Shown here: one piece after another, positions 14,620 through 23,561 of the stretch
How positions within the stretch are numbered: the first letter of the stretch is position 1
Layout of the letters: every line of letters starts with the position of its first letter
NCBI GenBank assembly: GCA_965368405.1
Contig: CBDUMS010000049.1
Span: 1 to 27,049, forward strand
Direction of reading: 5' to 3'
Origin: S012-113 sp965368405
Lineage (GTDB): Bacteria; Bacteroidota; Bacteroidia; Cytophagales; Cyclobacteriaceae
Length of the DNA stretch: 27,049 nucleotides
Translations under genes and position numbers: made by a program
Notes under the pieces: model-generated
What the model was told of the DNA's origin: nothing
The model's database searches: none
The model's input: the letters and a program-made list of their open reading frames with translations, nothing else

Positions 14620-17118
14620 ATGAAATTCACTTTACGCATAATAGTTTTTGTGCTTATTACATCAATTGTACTTGATGCAGAAGCACAGAAGAAGTCTAAA
14701 AAATCGAAAAAGGGTGCACCTACCGAAACTAAGGCTAGTGCTAAACCTGCAAGTAAAAATGGTATTCAACCGTATTCAAAGGTTATTACCTCAGATGCAG
14801 CTACTGACGAGGGCTTGTTTAACGTCCATAAGATAAAGGACAAGTATTATTATGAGATTTCGGATACCTTATTGGGTAGAGAAATGCTCATGGTAACCAG
14901 GATTGCAAAAACCGCAACCGGAATTGGTTTCGGAGGCGGTAAAGCCAACACTCAGGTCCTCAGATGGCAGCGCCAAGATGATAAAATTTTATTACGCGTT
15001 GTGTCGCACGATATCATAGCCGCCGATTCTTTACCGATTCATGAAGCTGTGGTAAATTCGAATTTCGAGCCTGTATTATTTTCTTTTCCAATTAAGGCAT
15101 TAGCTAAGGATTCTGCCGGTGTGGTTATCGATGCTACTCCATTATTTACCAAAGATGTTAAGCCTCTTGGATTTCCTGACAGTCGAAGGAAAAATTATAA
15201 AATCACAAGACTCGATGCAGACAAGTCATATATAACAGCAGTAAGAAGTTATCCACTTAATGTAGAGAGTCGCCACGTAAAAACTTATGCAGCTGGCAAT
15301 CCTCCCGCAAATAAGAGCACTGGTCTGGTTTCTGTGGAAATGAGCAACTCGATGATACTCCTTCCAAAAGAACCAATGAAACGACGTTATTTCGATCAGC
15401 GGGTAGGTTGGTTTGCCACAGGACAGGTAGATTATGGTCTTGAGGCTCAAGAAAGTAAAACACTTACCTATCTCGACCGCTGGAGATTAGAGGTGAAGGA
15501 TGAAGATATTGAAAAGTTCAAAAATGGCGAACTTGTAGAGCCTAAGAAGCAGATCGTATATTATATAGACCGGGCAACGCCAGAAAAATGGCGACCTTAT
15601 ATAAAACAAGGTATCGAAGATTGGCAAGTAGCTTTTGAAGCCGCGGGTTTTAAAAATGCAATTATTGCTAAAGACCCTCCATCAAAGGAAGAAGATCCCG
15701 ATTGGAGCCCAGAGGATGTTAGATATTCTGTGGTTCGTTACCTAGCTTCCCCAATTCCTAATGCGAATGGTCCTCACGTAAGCGACCCGAGGTCAGGTGA
15801 AATCTTGGAGTCTGATATTAATTGGTATCATAATGTAATGACTTTGCTAAGGAATTGGTTCTTCATTCAGACAGCAGCAATTAATCCAGAGGCTCAGTCT
15901 GTTGCCTTTAAAGATGAGGTAATGGGCAGGTTAATACGTTTTGTTTCATCGCATGAAGTAGGACATACGCTCGGCTTACCACATAATATGGGCTCTAGTG
16001 TCGCTTATCCGGTAGACTCTTTGCGATCGGCATCTTTTACGCAAAAGTTTGGTACAGCACCATCGATCATGGATTACGCACGTTTCAATTACGTAGCTCA
16101 ACCTGGTGATGAAGGGGTTGCTTTAATGCCAAACATCGGTATTTACGATAAATATGCGATTAGCTGGGGTTATCGTCCCATCTTAGACGCTGCCACGGCT
16201 AAAGATGAGAAAAAGACCCTCGATTCCTGGATCTTAGAACATGCAGGCGACCCGATGTATCGTTTCGGTAGACAACAATCGGGTGGCGTAATAGATCCAA
16301 GTTCTCAGACAGAAGACCTTGGTGATAATGCGATAAAAGCAAGTGACTACGGTATTAATAATCTGAAAATTATTGTGCCGAAACTTATAGAATGGACTGC
16401 CGAAGATGGTAAGAACTATGATGACCTGGAAACCATGTATGGGCAGGTTTTGTCGCAATATAATCGCTATATGGGTCATGTGAGTGCTAATATTGGCGGT
16501 GTTTATGAGTATTATAAAACATACGACCAGGAAGGTGCTGTGTACACTCATGTTGCCGAAGCGCATCAAAAAGCTTGTATGAAATTCGTTAACGATCAGT
16601 TGTTTGCAACACCAAAATGGCTCATCGACGAGGATATATTTAATAAGGTGGAGTCGGCTGGCTCTGTTGAGCGGATAAGAACCTACCAAACAAGAACTCT
16701 TAATAATATTCTTGATTTTGGAAGGATGGCTCGGATGATTGAAAATGAGACACTGAATGGCTCTGAGGCATACTCGTTGCTTGAAATGATGTATGACCTT
16801 AGAAAGGGTGTTTGGTCTGAGTTATCAAGAGGTCGTACTATTGATACCTACCGAAGAAATTTGCAGCGTGCCTATATCTCCAGAATGGAGTATCTCATGA
16901 GCGAAGAACAAAGACCGGTGCCAGCGCAATGGCGAAGATGGATATCGCGAACAAATGTTAATGTTGAGCAGTCGGATATCCGGCCCGTAGTAAGAGCACA
17001 GTTAAATACGCTAAAGGGTGAGATTAGAAGTGCTATCCCAAGAACTTCAGACAGTATGTCCAAGTATCATTTACAAGATGCACTAGTTAGAATAGATAAT
17101 ATTCTGGATCCTAAATAA
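14620..17118 (+). CDS. Secreted zinc-dependent metalloprotease (DUF5117/DUF5118 type)
   Basis: An 832-residue exported metallopeptidase. A signal peptide ends near DAEAQ (about residue 22), followed by a Lys/Ser-rich linker (KKSKKSKKG). The N-terminal half resembles the DUF5118-DUF5117 pair of Bacteroidota zinc-dependent metalloproteases. The catalytic site is HEVGHTLGLPHNM, with H445, E446, H449 and H455 giving the metzincin HExxHxxGxxH pattern. A Met-turn-like SIMDYARF follows about 30 residues later (Met about 484). The remainder is mostly helical and matches the long C-terminal part of this family. Substrates are unknown; periplasmic or outer-membrane location is likely. It diverges from the ECF sigma gene across 151 bases. 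A small A/T hairpin (14596-14610) lies directly before the start, and a good terminator follows the stop. Confidence 0.9.
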   Translation: MKFTLRIIVFVLITSIVLDAEAQKKSKKSKKGAPTETKASAKPASKNGIQPYSKVITSDAATDEGLFNVHKIKDKYYYEISDTLLGREMLMVTRIAKTATGIGFGGGKANTQVLRWQRQDDKILLRVVSHDIIAADSLPIHEAVVNSNFEPVLFSFPIKALAKDSAGVVIDATPLFTKDVKPLGFPDSRRKNYKITRLDADKSYITAVRSYPLNVESRHVKTYAAGNPPANKSTGLVSVEMSNSMILLPKEPMKRRYFDQRVGWFATGQVDYGLEAQESKTLTYLDRWRLEVKDEDIEKFKNGELVEPKKQIVYYIDRATPEKWRPYIKQGIEDWQVAFEAAGFKNAIIAKDPPSKEEDPDWSPEDVRYSVVRYLASPIPNANGPHVSDPRSGEILESDINWYHNVMTLLRNWFFIQTAAINPEAQSVAFKDEVMGRLIRFVSSHEVGHTLGLPHNMGSSVAYPVDSLRSASFTQKFGTAPSIMDYARFNYVAQPGDEGVALMPNIGIYDKYAISWGYRPILDAATAKDEKKTLDSWILEHAGDPMYRFGRQQSGGVIDPSSQTEDLGDNAIKASDYGINNLKIIVPKLIEWTAEDGKNYDDLETMYGQVLSQYNRYMGHVSANIGGVYEYYKTYDQEGAVYTHVAEAHQKACMKFVNDQLFATPKWLIDEDIFNKVESAGSVERIRTYQTRTLNNILDFGRMARMIENETLNGSEAYSLLEMMYDLRKGVWSELSRGRTIDTYRRNLQRAYISRMEYLMSEEQRPVPAQWRRWISRTNVNVEQSDIRPVVRAQLNTLKGEIRSAIPRTSDSMSKYHLQDALVRIDNILDPK

Positions 17119-17143
17119 GGAATTCGATTAAAAATAGGGAGAG

Positions 17144-17171
17144 GGGTTGCCAGGTTTGGTAGCCCTTTTTT
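17144..17171 (+). terminator. Intrinsic terminator after the metalloprotease gene
   Basis: GGGTTGCC (17144-17151) pairs with GGTAGCCC (17158-17165) as an 8-bp stem with two G-T wobbles around a six-base loop, followed by six Ts (17166-17171). It begins 25 bases after the metalloprotease stop and its T-tract touches the stop codon of the convergent small gene. Confidence 0.85.
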
Positions 17172-17685
17172 ATTGATCTTCAAGTCTTATTGCACTTCGC
17201 ATTAAGATTTTTAGTTGATCCATATTCGATTGATTGAAAACATTTCTAGGAGCAACAGAAATACAAATAATGGCTTTTCCTTTGCCATCCGGTAGAATTG
17301 CCATCATAAAACCAAGCATATCTATTCCGTCGATAACACCTTGGTACATTCCAGAAACGCCAAGTTTGCCCAGCATTGAAAGATCGCCATCAGGAGTTAA
17401 CATACTTCCGTCTTGCTGTTGTATTCCCGTTTTCATAGCGGACTTAAGATTTTTCAGTGAACTGAACTCATCGGTCTTAAGTAACATGAAACCTTGTGTA
17501 CTTGCGGATCCCATCACATAACCGACAGATTTTTTAGTGGCACTCCAGCCATCAGGTACAATAAAGGTTACCCCCAGTGAATCGTCTTTTATTATGTTTT
17601 CTTCTGTCTGAGCTGCAATACGCTGCGACATCACAGGATTGAAGCCCAAAAAACTTAAGATCAGAATTACAGTAACGCGTGTCAT
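17170..17685 (-). CDS. Small secreted protein of unknown function
   Basis: A product of about 171 residues from the ATG at 17685, which begins directly with a signal peptide (TRVTVILILSFLGFNPVMS) and a probable cleavage before QRIAAQ. The frame extends upstream to 17742, but those extra 19 residues would place unrelated sequence before the signal peptide, so I prefer the later start. The mature part begins with a DSLGVTFIVPDGWSATKK segment, reminiscent of small PsbP/DcrB-like domains in which a 'xxFxxPxGW' segment opens a beta-alpha fold; this resemblance is weak. It is also Met- and Gly-rich (LGKLGVSGMYQGVIDGID). It converges with the metalloprotease gene. Function unknown. Confidence 0.7.
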   Translation of the reverse strand: MTRVTVILILSFLGFNPVMSQRIAAQTEENIIKDDSLGVTFIVPDGWSATKKSVGYVMGSASTQGFMLLKTDEFSSLKNLKSAMKTGIQQQDGSMLTPDGDLSMLGKLGVSGMYQGVIDGIDMLGFMMAILPDGKGKAIICISVAPRNVFNQSNMDQLKILMRSAIRLEDQ

Positions 17686-17780
17686 AGAACTAAATTTGTG
17701 GATTAAGTTACAAAAAATCTTTGTATAATATAAAGCTAACAATCTACTAATCTATATACACAATTCGATAACTCCTAAGA

Positions 17781-18236
17781 ATGAACCTCTACTGGCATTT
17801 ACACGTTTTACATTATGTGCGAGTCTTTCAAATATTTTTGGTTTTATTATTAGGTCATACGGCTGCTGCTCAACAGCTGGCACCAGACCCCAAACTTATT
17901 AAGAGTATATATTTTGGAGGAGGTAGTTACCGTATAGATTCACAACAAATTGATGAGCTTCAGAAATTTATAGATTCCTTTCCATCAATAGAGAATTATA
18001 CGATTTCCGTTCACAGTCACACCGACGATATTGGTAGTCCCGAGTATAATCAGATGTTATCTGAAATGCGAGGACGCATGGTAATTCGTGAACTCCTGGA
18101 GAATAAAGTGCCAGAAGGTATAATAAGCGTTCAGGATTTTGGTCAATTTAATCCGGTCTATGATAATAACACCTACTTAGGAAGACTTAAGAATAGACGG
18201 GTGGATATTATTCTTTGGCCCCTAAACACACTTTAA
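17781..18236 (+). CDS. Small OmpA-domain periplasmic protein
   Basis: A 151-residue secreted protein. A signal sequence around residues 14-30 (FQIFLVLLLGHTAAAQ) precedes a single OmpA C-terminal-like domain. Seen: the opening strand SIYFGGGSYRID, TISVHSHTDDIGSPEYNQML (the HTDxxG motif), SEMRGRMVIREL, and the closing NRRVDIILW. Known: this domain binds the diaminopimelate residue of peptidoglycan through conserved Asp and Arg residues of the TDxxGxxxxN and xLSxxRA motifs. No beta-barrel and no clear lipobox are present, so it is either a free periplasmic peptidoglycan-binding protein or held by its signal helix. It is monocistronic in appearance, 57 bases ahead of mnmH. Confidence 0.83.
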   Translation: MNLYWHLHVLHYVRVFQIFLVLLLGHTAAAQQLAPDPKLIKSIYFGGGSYRIDSQQIDELQKFIDSFPSIENYTISVHSHTDDIGSPEYNQMLSEMRGRMVIRELLENKVPEGIISVQDFGQFNPVYDNNTYLGRLKNRRVDIILWPLNTL

Positions 18237-18293
18237 TACCCTTATTTCATTAAAAAGCATCAATTTTGCATTTAGTTTTCCTACTATTGCCGA

Positions 18294-19322
18294 ATGCACC
18301 GTTTAGACATTAATGACTTCTTGAATGCCGGAAAACTGTCTAAAATAATAGACGTGCGATCCCCTGCAGAATTCTTAAAAGGTCATATTCCTGGCGCAGT
18401 AAATATTCCAATTTTTTCTGATCTGGAACGCGCTAGAGTCGGTACTACCTACAAGCAAGAGAGTAAAGAGGATGCCATAAGCTTGGGATTGGAGATTGTT
18501 GGACCTAAACTAAAAGATTTTGCCACCCTGGCTAAGAATGAGGCTGTAGATAATGAACTATATGTTTACTGTTGGCGGGGCGGCATGCGCAGCGCTAAGA
18601 TGGCGTGGTTATTTGAATTGGTCGGAATTAAAACTTCTGTTTTAGAGGGGGGGTATAAATCTTATCGTGGTCAGCTGCTTGAGGTCTTCAAAAATATTCA
18701 GCACCTAATCGTCCTTCAGGGACCTACAGGATCGGGAAAAACTGAGATTTTGAAGGCATTACAAAAACTTGGCGCCCAAGTTGTAGATTTAGAAGGAACT
18801 GCACACCATAAAGGTTCTACCTTTGGTGGACTAGGGCAGGGTGAGCAGCCAACTACACAGCAGTTTCAAAATGATCTTTTTCACGCGTTTTTAAAATTGG
18901 ATTTGTCCGCACCTATCTGGTTAGAAAGCGAAAGTGCAACAATTGGAAAGGTTTACCTCCCAGAAACTTTATGGCGACAAATGAATTCAGCGAAGGTTGT
19001 GAGCATCGAAATACCACGGGCTGAGCGCATTAAGAATATACTTCGTCAATACGGCGATTTTCCTGCTGATGTGCTATGTGAACGCGTACAACAGTTAGCA
19101 CAGCGATTGGGTGGAGCTGCAGTAAAAGAGGCCGTAGCATATATACAAAGTGGAGAATTAGCTGAGGCGGTAGATCTATTGCTAACATATTATGATAAAT
19201 CTTATAGTCATAGTTTTTCGCTGCATAAAGAACGAACCCCTGTTAAACTTAAATTGGAGTCGGGTACTGCACAAGAATATGCCAAAACCATTCTCGACCA
19301 AACGACAGAAAAAATAATATGA
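18294..19322 (+). CDS. mnmH: tRNA 2-selenouridine synthase
   Basis: Converts 2-thiouridine at the wobble position of Glu, Lys and Gln tRNAs to 2-selenouridine, using selenophosphate. The 342-residue protein has an N-terminal rhodanese domain (IIDVRSPAEFLKGHIPGAVN; catalytic Cys93 in YCWRGGMRS) and a C-terminal P-loop domain with Walker A GPTGSGKT (143-150), followed by DLEGTAHHKGSTFGGLG, a conserved MnmH segment. The length is close to other MnmH proteins. Its TGA stop overlaps the selD start as ATGA, so the enzyme and the supplier of its selenium donor are translationally coupled. The start at ATG 18294 leads directly into the rhodanese domain. Confidence 0.94.
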   Translation: MHRLDINDFLNAGKLSKIIDVRSPAEFLKGHIPGAVNIPIFSDLERARVGTTYKQESKEDAISLGLEIVGPKLKDFATLAKNEAVDNELYVYCWRGGMRSAKMAWLFELVGIKTSVLEGGYKSYRGQLLEVFKNIQHLIVLQGPTGSGKTEILKALQKLGAQVVDLEGTAHHKGSTFGGLGQGEQPTTQQFQNDLFHAFLKLDLSAPIWLESESATIGKVYLPETLWRQMNSAKVVSIEIPRAERIKNILRQYGDFPADVLCERVQQLAQRLGGAAVKEAVAYIQSGELAEAVDLLLTYYDKSYSHSFSLHKERTPVKLKLESGTAQEYAKTILDQTTEKII

Positions 19323-20359
19323 TTGAAACAAGTGAAATTAAGATGACTGAATATTCGCACGGCTCAGGCTGTGGCTGCAAAATCTCACCACAGGTTTTGG
19401 AGAATATTCTATCAGGAATTAAAACTACAGACAGTTTCCCCGACTTGTTAGTTGGTAATAATAATAAGGACGATGCTGCCGTAATATCTATAAACAATGA
19501 GCAGGCAATAATAAGTACAACAGATTTTTTTATGCCAATTGTCGATGATCCCTATGACTTCGGGCGCATAGCAGCAACGAATGCTATCAGTGATATATAC
19601 GCCATGGGCGGTAAACCCCTGATGGCCATTTCGATTTTTGGTTGGCCTATTGATAAGTTGCCAGAATCTATTGCACAGCAAGTGATCGCAGGGGGTAAGA
19701 AGGTATGCGATGAGGCCGAAATTCCTCTGGCAGGAGGGCACTCTATTGATTCTCCAGAACCTATCTTTGGATTAGCAGTAACGGGAATCATTGAAAAAAA
19801 ACATTTAAAGACTAACGCCAGTGCGAAGCAGGGCGATTTACTATACCTTACCAAACCGCTAGGGATTGGTATATTAACAACTGCCGAGAAAAAGAAGAAA
19901 CTCAAACCAGAAGATGTTGGAATAGCGACAGCATTAATGTTGAAATCTAATCGGATTGGGGTGGAATTGGCCTCAGTTTCTGAAGTGAGTGCCATAACGG
20001 ATGTTACTGGCTTCGGCCTTCTCGGTCATTTGGTTGAGCTTTGTGAGGCGAGCAAAGTGTCGGCAACGATAAATTTTGAAGATGTTCCCTTAGTCGATGG
20101 TATTAGCGAATACGTGAACATGGGTTGTGTGCCAGGCGGTACGGGACGTAATTTCGCTAGCTATGGAGATAAAGTATCGAACATAACCAACATGCAGCAG
20201 CAAATATTATGCGACCCACAGACCAGCGGCGGTTTATTAATCGCCGTCGATCCCAGAAAGAAAAAAGATATTGAAAACTTATTAGAGAGGGCAGGCTTAT
20301 CAAGTACATGTATTGGGCAGCTCACTGCAATAGCTGATTCACTAATTGAAGTAATCTAA
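19319..20359 (+). CDS. selD: Selenide, water dikinase (cysteine form)
   Basis: Makes selenophosphate from selenide and ATP. The 346-residue protein starts with the active-site loop YSHGSGCGCKISP. The catalytic residue is Cys18 (codon TGT, not TGA) with Lys21, equivalent to E. coli Cys17 and Lys20, so no selenocysteine is needed. Family ATP-binding features include a DDAAV strand, TTDFFMPIVDDPYDFGRIAA with its metal-binding Asp residues, and the glycine-rich DVTGFGLLGH and GGTGRNFASYG segments. Overlap with mnmH by 4 bases and the absence of selA, selB or a SECIS element in this window suggest that tRNA selenation is at least one use of the selenophosphate here. Confidence 0.95.
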   Translation: MIETSEIKMTEYSHGSGCGCKISPQVLENILSGIKTTDSFPDLLVGNNNKDDAAVISINNEQAIISTTDFFMPIVDDPYDFGRIAATNAISDIYAMGGKPLMAISIFGWPIDKLPESIAQQVIAGGKKVCDEAEIPLAGGHSIDSPEPIFGLAVTGIIEKKHLKTNASAKQGDLLYLTKPLGIGILTTAEKKKKLKPEDVGIATALMLKSNRIGVELASVSEVSAITDVTGFGLLGHLVELCEASKVSATINFEDVPLVDGISEYVNMGCVPGGTGRNFASYGDKVSNITNMQQQILCDPQTSGGLLIAVDPRKKKDIENLLERAGLSSTCIGQLTAIADSLIEVI

Positions 20360-20446
20360 GAGATCTAAATTATTGCAAGCCGACTTCAATTCGTAATTAG
20401 AAACAAATTGTAACTTTATATATCGGGCAATAGTACTAAACCAACC

Positions 20447-20911
20447 ATGAGTATACTAATAATAAACAACTACGACGAATTTAAATCTTATCTGGGGAAG
20501 GAACTTGGGGTATCAAACTACATAACTATAACCCAAGAACAAGTTAATCTTTTTGCAGATTCTACCCTCGATCATCAATGGATTCACACCGACCCGGAGC
20601 GAGCGGCAAAGGAAAGCCCATTTGGTTCCGCCATTGCACACGGGTATTTAACCTTATCGGTAGCACCACATTTATGGGAACAGATTGCGGATATAAGGAA
20701 TATTAAAATGATGATTAATTATGGCATTGAAAAGCTAAGATTTAATCAGCCTGTTAAAGTGGGCGATCAGGTGCGCTTAAGAGCTAAAATGGTTGATATA
20801 GCAGACTTAAGGGGTATAACTAAGGCTCAGATCAAAGTAGACCTGGAAATTAAGGATCAGCGCAAACCAGCCTATACGGCAATTCTGGTATTTCTATATC
20901 ACTTTATCTAG
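20447..20911 (+). CDS. MaoC-like hydratase ((R)-specific enoyl-CoA hydratase type)
   Basis: A 154-residue single hot-dog domain protein. The hydratase motif is seen as FADSTLDHQWIHTDPERA, with Asp42 and His47 in the positions of the catalytic pair of (R)-hydratases; it is followed by SPFGSAIAHGYLTLS, which forms the central helix and conserved turn. Known: MaoC/PhaJ enzymes hydrate trans-2-enoyl-CoA to (R)-3-hydroxyacyl-CoA. The substrate chain length, and whether it serves fatty acid oxidation or another pathway, cannot be read. The gene stands alone 87 bases after selD; TAACTTTA (20411-20418) is a -7-like sequence (one mismatch to TAnnTTTG) without a well-placed -33 TTG. It converges with a broken outer-membrane protein gene. 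Confidence 0.88.
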   Translation: MSILIINNYDEFKSYLGKELGVSNYITITQEQVNLFADSTLDHQWIHTDPERAAKESPFGSAIAHGYLTLSVAPHLWEQIADIRNIKMMINYGIEKLRFNQPVKVGDQVRLRAKMVDIADLRGITKAQIKVDLEIKDQRKPAYTAILVFLYHFI

Positions 20912-20954
20912 CTAGAGACGTCTAAGTTTATGCTTCAAATTCTCACCCATAAGA

Positions 20955-21721
20955 CTAACGAGTAAAGGCGCCGAATGCAAAACCAACCTTAAAAGTTAGT
21001 CCATAAAAGTCGGTAGGGCTAATCGCTTGCTCGGCTTGTGAGAGTACTATACGATAACCCAAGTCTCCGTGCAATCGCCACCAGCTCCGTAGGTTAACAC
21101 CAATGCCTAACTCTGGATTTATATTAAAAGCTTGTGCTGAGTAGATAGATGTATTACCAAAGTCAAATAATTGTCTTTGATTTTGCAGTATTTCTAGTTT
21201 GCCACTGCCAAATCTAAGTCCAGCCCTCCAGAAACAGTTCTCTCTCTTTTATGCATGTAAGACAAGTTTACACCACTATGGGAGAAATAAACAAAGGCAA
21301 CTTCTGATCCAGGTGGTAATTGGTCAAGCTCGATACCCGCATTTATCAAATCATTATACTCTGGAGAGCCAGTAGCCGGTATTAAAACCTGATTTTTTTT
21401 GGGTGAACGAGCTAAATAGAAACCAAGCGCAAACTTCCTATTGAGATGTAAACCGAATTCCGCCATAAAAACCTTGCCGAATGAAGAAGAAAGATTCGCC
21501 CAGGCTGTTGTTGGCGCCAATTCACCGTAAAAGGTACTAAATCTTATTTTTTCATCTGGATTATTTTTTAATAGATATTTATACTCTGGATGATCTTCTT
21601 GCTGTTGCGCCCAACTATTATTGACACCTAAAAACAGCATTATTAATCCCGGTATTACGAGTTTGTTTGTAAGAATTGAATTGCCAGAATTTCTTAATGT
21701 TAATCTGTTCTTAGTTATCAT
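20955..21721 (-). pseudogene. Outer-membrane-type protein gene broken by a one-base frameshift
   Basis: From ATG 21721 the frame reads a signal peptide (LVIPGLIMLFLGVNNSWAQQ) and beta-rich sequence to GVNLSYMHKRERTVSGG, then unrelated residues to a TAG at 21194. In the -1 frame the same strand continues with convincing barrel-like sequence: AGLRFGSGKLEILQ, ELGIGVNLRSWWRLHGDLGY and TFKVGFAFGAFTR, ending at TAG 20955-20957. The -1 frame is closed upstream of about 21249, so the break lies between 21248 and 21196, most simply as a lost G in GGAGGG at 21229-21224. Restoring one base would give a protein of about 255 residues. No slippery heptamer typical of programmed -1 shifts is visible, so mutation or sequencing error is more likely. 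The family is not identified; the pattern resembles small porin/opacity-like proteins. Confidence 0.75.
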
Positions 21722-21757
21722 GAATTTAGGTTTTCTTTGTAACTCAAATCAATATTA

Positions 21758-23428
21758 ATGGAGAATAAAGTTACCAATAATCCAACCAATTTTATAGAGC
21801 AGATTGTGGAAGCTGATCTGGAATCAGGTAAGCATAAAACAATCCTTACGAGGTTCCCTCCAGAACCCAATGGCTTTTTACATATCGGTCATGCAAAATC
21901 AATTGAACTCAACTTTGGGTTGGCTGAAAAATACAATGGACAGTGCAATCTAAGATTCGACGATACCAATCCAGAGAAAGAAAGTGATATCTACGTTAAC
22001 TCTATAATCAACGATATTAAGTGGCTCGGTTATGATTACGGTGATAAGGTTCTTTTTACATCAGATTATTTTGAAGAACTCTATAGTTATGCTCAAAAAC
22101 TAATCCGTAACGGTAAGGCGTATGTAGATGATCAATCGGCGGACGAAATAGCTGCCACCAAAGGAACACCGGGAAAGCCTGGGACGGACAGTCCCTATCG
22201 TGATAGGAGTGTAGAGGAGAACCTGGATTTATTTGAAAGAATGAAAAATGGTGAATTCGATGAAGGAAGTAAACTCCTTCGTGCCAAAATTGATATGGCT
22301 TCACCAAATATGCTGATGCGCGATCCTGGTATGTACAGAATCAAGAAGGTGGCCCATCATAGAACAGGAAGTGCCTGGAATATTTATCCAATGTATGATT
22401 TTGCTCATGGGCAGTCAGACTCTTATGAGAATATAACGCACTCTATCTGTACATTAGAGTTCGAAAACCATCGGCCACTCTATAATTGGTTTATCGAGAA
22501 CTTAGAAATTTTTCCTTCTCGACAAATTGAATTTGCCAGATTGAACCTTACCTATACCATTATGAGCAAACGTAAGTTGCTGCAGTTAGTGGAAGGTAAA
22601 CATGTTTCAGGCTGGGATGACCCAAGGATGTCTACCATATCTGGAATGCGCCGTAGGGGATATCCAGCAGCAGCTATTAGAACTTTTGCTCGTGATGTGG
22701 GTATTGCAAAACGTGAGAATATTATTGATGTAGCACGCTTAGAACATGCAGTACGTGATGAGCTCAATAAAACGGCCAACCGAGTAATGGGAATTTTAGA
22801 TCCTGTAAAGCTGGTAATCGAGAATTACCCTGAAGAAGTGGTGGAAATGATGCCAGCAGTAAACAATCCAGAGGACGAAACTGCTGGAAAACGCGAAATG
22901 CCTTTTAGTCAGGAACTCTACATCGATAGAGCTGACTTCATGGAAAACCCGCCACCACCAAAGAAGTACTTTCGGTTAGGTCCCGATAGAACGGTGAGGC
23001 TTAAATACGGTTATATCATTACCTGTACTGGCTTTGAGAAAGATAATCAGGGTAATATTAGCCTAATCAAATGTAAATATTACCCGGACTCCAAGTCGGG
23101 GCATGATACATCGGGGATCAAGGCAAAGGGTACCCTTAGCTGGGTAAGCGCAGCGCAGGCGGTCTCGGTTGAAGTAAGGCAATATGATCGCTTATTTAAA
23201 TCCGAGAATCCAGCGGCAGCCGATGATTTCTTAACAGAACTTAATCCAGATAGTCTCAATATTATTAACACGGCCAAGTTAGAACCATCGGTTAAAAACC
23301 TTAATATTGGAGAAACTGTTCAGTTTGAGCGAATCGGGTATTTTACGCTTGATCCGGAGTCCACACCACAGGAGATAGTCTTTAATAGAACAGTTACTTT
23401 ACGCGATACTTGGCAGAAGAAAGGCTAG
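21758..23428 (+). CDS. glnS: Glutaminyl-tRNA synthetase
   Basis: Charges tRNA-Gln directly with glutamine. The 556-residue class I synthetase has the HIGH motif in FPPEPNGFLHIGHAKSIELN (HIGH at 42-45), the RFDDTNPEKES segment that binds substrate, and the second class I motif as IMSKRKLLQLV (268-278). These and the length match GlnS rather than GltX, as does the beta-barrel anticodon-binding part of the C-terminal third, which contains GYIITCTGFEKD and ends in FNRTVTLRDTWQKK. The presence of GlnS means this organism need not use the GatCAB amidation route for Gln-tRNA. The gene diverges from the frameshifted outer-membrane gene with 36 bases between the starts, so promoters must overlap. Confidence 0.96.
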   Translation: MENKVTNNPTNFIEQIVEADLESGKHKTILTRFPPEPNGFLHIGHAKSIELNFGLAEKYNGQCNLRFDDTNPEKESDIYVNSIINDIKWLGYDYGDKVLFTSDYFEELYSYAQKLIRNGKAYVDDQSADEIAATKGTPGKPGTDSPYRDRSVEENLDLFERMKNGEFDEGSKLLRAKIDMASPNMLMRDPGMYRIKKVAHHRTGSAWNIYPMYDFAHGQSDSYENITHSICTLEFENHRPLYNWFIENLEIFPSRQIEFARLNLTYTIMSKRKLLQLVEGKHVSGWDDPRMSTISGMRRRGYPAAAIRTFARDVGIAKRENIIDVARLEHAVRDELNKTANRVMGILDPVKLVIENYPEEVVEMMPAVNNPEDETAGKREMPFSQELYIDRADFMENPPPPKKYFRLGPDRTVRLKYGYIITCTGFEKDNQGNISLIKCKYYPDSKSGHDTSGIKAKGTLSWVSAAQAVSVEVRQYDRLFKSENPAAADDFLTELNPDSLNIINTAKLEPSVKNLNIGETVQFERIGYFTLDPESTPQEIVFNRTVTLRDTWQKKG

Positions 23429-23472
23429 GCTTTGATTTCTTCTATTTAGCTCTAAACTACCGCCTTTTTAGG

Positions 23473-23503
23473 TTGAGTAAGTAAGATTTGAGTCGTAACT
23501 TTA
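23473..23503 (+). promoter_or_regulatory. Candidate Bacteroidota promoter for the universal stress protein gene
   Basis: TTG (23473-23475), a 20-base spacer and TAACTTTA (23496-23503; one mismatch to TAnnTTTG) match the Bacteroidota primary sigma consensus in both elements and spacing. The leader to ATG 23562 would be about 50 bases. This is the best promoter candidate in the window. Confidence 0.5.
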
Positions 23504-23561
23504 TGATGTACTTAGAGATGTCGTTGGGCAAGAACGAAATAAACAGCGTAAATCGAAACAT

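Noticed and set aside
19364..19381. Possible selenocysteine codon in the SelD active-site loop
   Set aside because: The two codons read TGT and TGC, both cysteine; there is no in-frame TGA.
21222..21240. Programmed -1 ribosomal frameshift in the outer-membrane gene
   Set aside because: No slippery heptamer of the X XXY YYZ type and no clear downstream stimulatory structure is visible; a lost base is simpler.
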